Both the position numbers and the translations under genes were made by a program. Below, in pieces: positions 62,287 to 64,000 of a DNA stretch of 64,000 nucleotides. Each line of letters opens with the position of its first letter. Within the stretch, counting starts at the first letter, position 1. Source of the DNA: Pseudomonadota bacterium (GTDB lineage: Bacteria > Pseudomonadota > Alphaproteobacteria > Acetobacterales > Acetobacteraceae); contig JAJYYH010000062.1 in assembly GCA_021801255.1 (NCBI GenBank), positions 40,661-104,660 on the forward strand, in the 5' to 3' direction. The notes beneath the pieces were generated by a model. It searched no databases, was not told the DNA's origin, and saw only the letters and a program-made list of their open reading frames with translations.

Positions 62287-62631
62287 CGGTGGCCTTGGCG
62301 GGGCGCGACGCGACGTGGGCGCGCGGGAAGAGGCGAAACGAGGGCGACGCGGGGCGTCATGGCGGCGGCTCCGGCGGCAGGTCGGACCACGATGTCGTGG
62401 TGCCGCGGGGCCTGTCAATCGCGCATCGTTGGCAGCGCGCTTTGCCTACGCCCCTAAATAGGAGACGTGTGTTATCTTGGCTGTGTGCTATCTTGGCGCC
62501 GCTGACCAAGGTTAACATCCAGACAGGATCGCCGACGTTAGGTGACGTCAGCAATCAGATTTCCGGGAACATTCGCTTGCCCTTTTTGTGCGATATTGTG
62601 CCAAATATTATGAAAAAAGTATAAGAAATTT
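62287..62631. other. junction region into AT-richer DNA, with a 16-bp tandem repeat
   Basis: No gene is seen. The GC content falls sharply after about 62450. GTGTGTTATCTTGGCT (62467-62482) is followed directly by a copy with two changes (62483-62498). The last 60 bp are strongly AT-rich (AAATATTATGAAAAAAG) and may hold the promoter of the next gene. It looks like the left edge of an acquired segment. Confidence 0.55.
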
Positions 62632-63477
62632 TTGCCTTTCTCGGCGCTTCTTCTAAAAAATAGTATAATAAAATCTAGCAATGATGGCCTTGAAATCTCG
62701 ATTGATTCTTGCGAGAAGCTGGCTGAGTTATCTGCTTTAATTGTTATAGTCGGGTTGTGTTTAGAAATTGCTGTCGCGTTGTTCCATATGCGTCATTGGG
62801 CGACGGTGCTAGCAGACGTACTTGTAGCAGTTGGAGTGGCTAGCGAAGTTTTATTTGGCAGAATGGGAAGGGCGCGCCAAAAAGAACTCCATCGCCGTCT
62901 AGAAGAAAAATTGGCTCATGTAAATGAAAGGGCCGCTGATTCCAATAAAATAGCTAAAAAAGCGCAATTGGCGCTGGAGAAATATCGCGCACCGCGCACT
63001 TTGACTGGCGAGCAAATCACTTCGATTGCGGAAAAACTGCGCCCGTTCTCAGGTCAGGCATATGATTTGAGACTCCCAAAAATGTTAGGGCCGAGGGCTG
63101 CGCTAGATACTCAGCTTATCGCTGCATTATGTAAGGCCGGCTGGAAGCTGCAGTCGTTTCAGGGACGTGGCCCAAGGAGGATGCTAGATCCGACGGTGGT
63201 TATGTTCTCTATGGAAAATTTACTTGATGCCCTAGGCAGACCTGGATTTTCCGTTCCTCAGATTGAGGTTGGGAACAGCGATGGAGTAATCGGCGTGTAT
63301 GCTGGCTTTGAAGCCGGCGACTCTCTTGAAGCGCATGTGGCACTTCTAAATGCCTTGTACAGTGTTGGCGTAAACGTTGGCGATCCGCTTTCGCTTTCTC
63401 CACCGCGGCCAGGCGTATTAATTCCGCCGAAGGCCGGCCCCACCACCGTCCACCTGATAATCGGCTCCAGGAGCTAA
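62632..63477 (+). CDS. hypothetical membrane-anchored coiled-coil protein
   Basis: I do not recognise a family. The product is up to 281 residues. It has two probable membrane segments (ELSALIVIVGLCLEIAVALF and WATVLADVLVAVGVASEVLF, about 32-75), then a charged helical stretch likely to form a coiled coil (RQKELHRRLEEKLAHVNERA, about 82-120), and a soluble C-terminal domain. No ATG fits; the TTG at 62632 is the best available start and a later start is possible. Base and codon use (many AT-ended codons) differ clearly from the neighbours, pointing to transfer. It sits beside insertion sequence genes. Confidence 0.6.
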   Translation: MPFSALLLKNSIIKSSNDGLEISIDSCEKLAELSALIVIVGLCLEIAVALFHMRHWATVLADVLVAVGVASEVLFGRMGRARQKELHRRLEEKLAHVNERAADSNKIAKKAQLALEKYRAPRTLTGEQITSIAEKLRPFSGQAYDLRLPKMLGPRAALDTQLIAALCKAGWKLQSFQGRGPRRMLDPTVVMFSMENLLDALGRPGFSVPQIEVGNSDGVIGVYAGFEAGDSLEAHVALLNALYSVGVNVGDPLSLSPPRPGVLIPPKAGPTTVHLIIGSRS

Positions 63478-63554
63478 CCCATCTTATTCACGGCATGCAG
63501 GGATTTGGTGTCGAGACCACCCCGTTCCAGCAATCACGCGAGCCACACCCAATC

Positions 63555-63815
63555 ATGTCCGAAGATACCTTGCTGGCGTTCGATTTCCCAGCGGTTGGCC
63601 GCAAGAAAGTCACCGCCGCCTTTGATGGCGGCCGCATGACGTCTGACGGCGACGTTTTGCTGCTGGCCGCGGCCGAGCGCCGGCTCGGGTGGCGCCAGGG
63701 CAATCGGGTGAAGGAAACTTTGGGACGCGCCGCCCCAGACCTGCCCCACAAACAGACCCGCGCTATAAACGGATGCCGGGGCCTGGGGGGCGGCGCGCCC
63801 CCCAGTTTTGGCTGA
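63555..63815 (+). pseudogene. IS1380-family transposase, truncated
   Basis: The start MSEDTLLAFDFPAVGRKKV followed by TAAFDGGRMTSDGDVLLLAA matches the N-terminus of IS1380-type DDE transposases. The similarity stops near base 63700. The remaining codons (WRQGNRVKET onward) do not fit the family and end at a stop. So only about 50 of some 450 residues remain, cut probably by insertion of another element to the right. Confidence 0.7.
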
Positions 63816-63935
63816 TTTTTCTGGGCATCCCCCTTCACCCGATGGCCGCGGGTTGCGCCGGGTGGGAGCAATCAGCTAGTGCACTGACGCATTCTGCCGA
63901 TTCACAGCAGCCGGCCGGCGTGCGAATCTGGCTGG

Positions 63936-64000
63936 ATGGCACAGACAGTGTGCGTGCTGGTGAGCGCGCGGGACAAGCAGCGGTTGGAGGCGATCACGTC
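63936..64000 (+). CDS. IS630-family transposase, N-terminal start only (cut by window edge)
   Basis: The 21 visible codons MAQTVCVLVSARDKQRLEAI match the usual beginning of IS630-type transposases (helix-turn-helix part to follow). The frame is open at the window end. The about 230 bp between the IS1380 remnant and this gene would contain the element's left end, but I could not define the terminal inverted repeat. Confidence 0.6.
   Translation, partial: MAQTVCVLVSARDKQRLEAIT

Overview
The window is GC-rich alphaproteobacterial chromosome. The family is most likely Acetobacteraceae (Rhodospirillales). This is inferred from an HpnN hopanoid transporter, a ChpT-type phosphotransferase, a GMC flavoprotein paired with a triheme cytochrome c (a periplasmic sugar or alcohol oxidation pair), and a dispersed palindromic repeat that I associate with that family. 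Genes are densely packed on both strands, often with 4-bp stop/start overlaps. No rRNA, tRNA, CRISPR array or prophage was seen.

Layout. 0-5.3 kb (minus): LPS export genes lptF-lptG-lptD (lptD cut by the window edge), then a uracil-DNA glycosylase followed by an FAD-linked oxidase. 5.3-13.2 kb: ETF-ubiquinone oxidoreductase, two small secreted proteins, hpnN, nth, a DUF2244 protein, moaA and a DUF3553 protein. 13.3-20.9 kb: chpT-like gene, a phospholipase D lipoprotein, and a chemotaxis operon cheA(REC)-cheW-cheY-cheB-cheR. 20.7-24.4 kb (minus): sulfate assimilation operon cysH-cysD-cysNC, convergent with and overlapping cheR. 24.4-31.1 kb: aldo/keto reductase, LLM flavin monooxygenase, then the most unusual locus: an E1/ThiF-nitroreductase fusion, a LuxI-fold PEP-CTERM-associated acyltransferase, and upstream a PEP-CTERM protein. 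31.2-38.6 kb: putA and a catabolic-looking set (thiolase-like, DUF35, methyltransferase, VOC dioxygenase-like) plus a PCMT-like gene. 38.7-48.1 kb: cfa, a lytic transglycosylase, bpt and aat (two N-degron transferases), a USP-marR-pirin operon, and an operon of two secreted paralogues, msrQ and allA. 48.2-54.8 kb (minus): a giant SEC-C/TPR/sulfotransferase/TPR/glycosyltransferase-like protein, a histidine kinase, a patatin and a TVP38 membrane protein. 54.9-58.1 kb: the conserved rpmH-rnpA-yidD-yidC-yihA cluster. 58.1-62.3 kb (minus): acyl-CoA dehydrogenase-like flavoprotein, triheme cytochrome c and GMC dehydrogenase. 62.4-64 kb: AT-richer island with an orphan membrane/coiled-coil protein, an IS1380 transposase remnant and the start of an IS630-type transposase.

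How the parts relate. CysD/CysNC make APS and PAPS, but CysH looks like an APS reductase, so PAPS is plausibly made for sulfotransfer. The giant protein at 48-51 kb carries a sulfotransferase domain. Two predicted small RNAs (minus 40.13-40.22 kb; plus 42.27-42.39 kb) flank the transglycosylase-bpt pair and share an identical 12-nt anti-Shine-Dalgarno stretch, each with an intrinsic terminator. One dispersed palindromic repeat family (four copies) sits between genes and in one case supplies the last codons of cfa. All functional calls are by eye from motifs; no database search was run.
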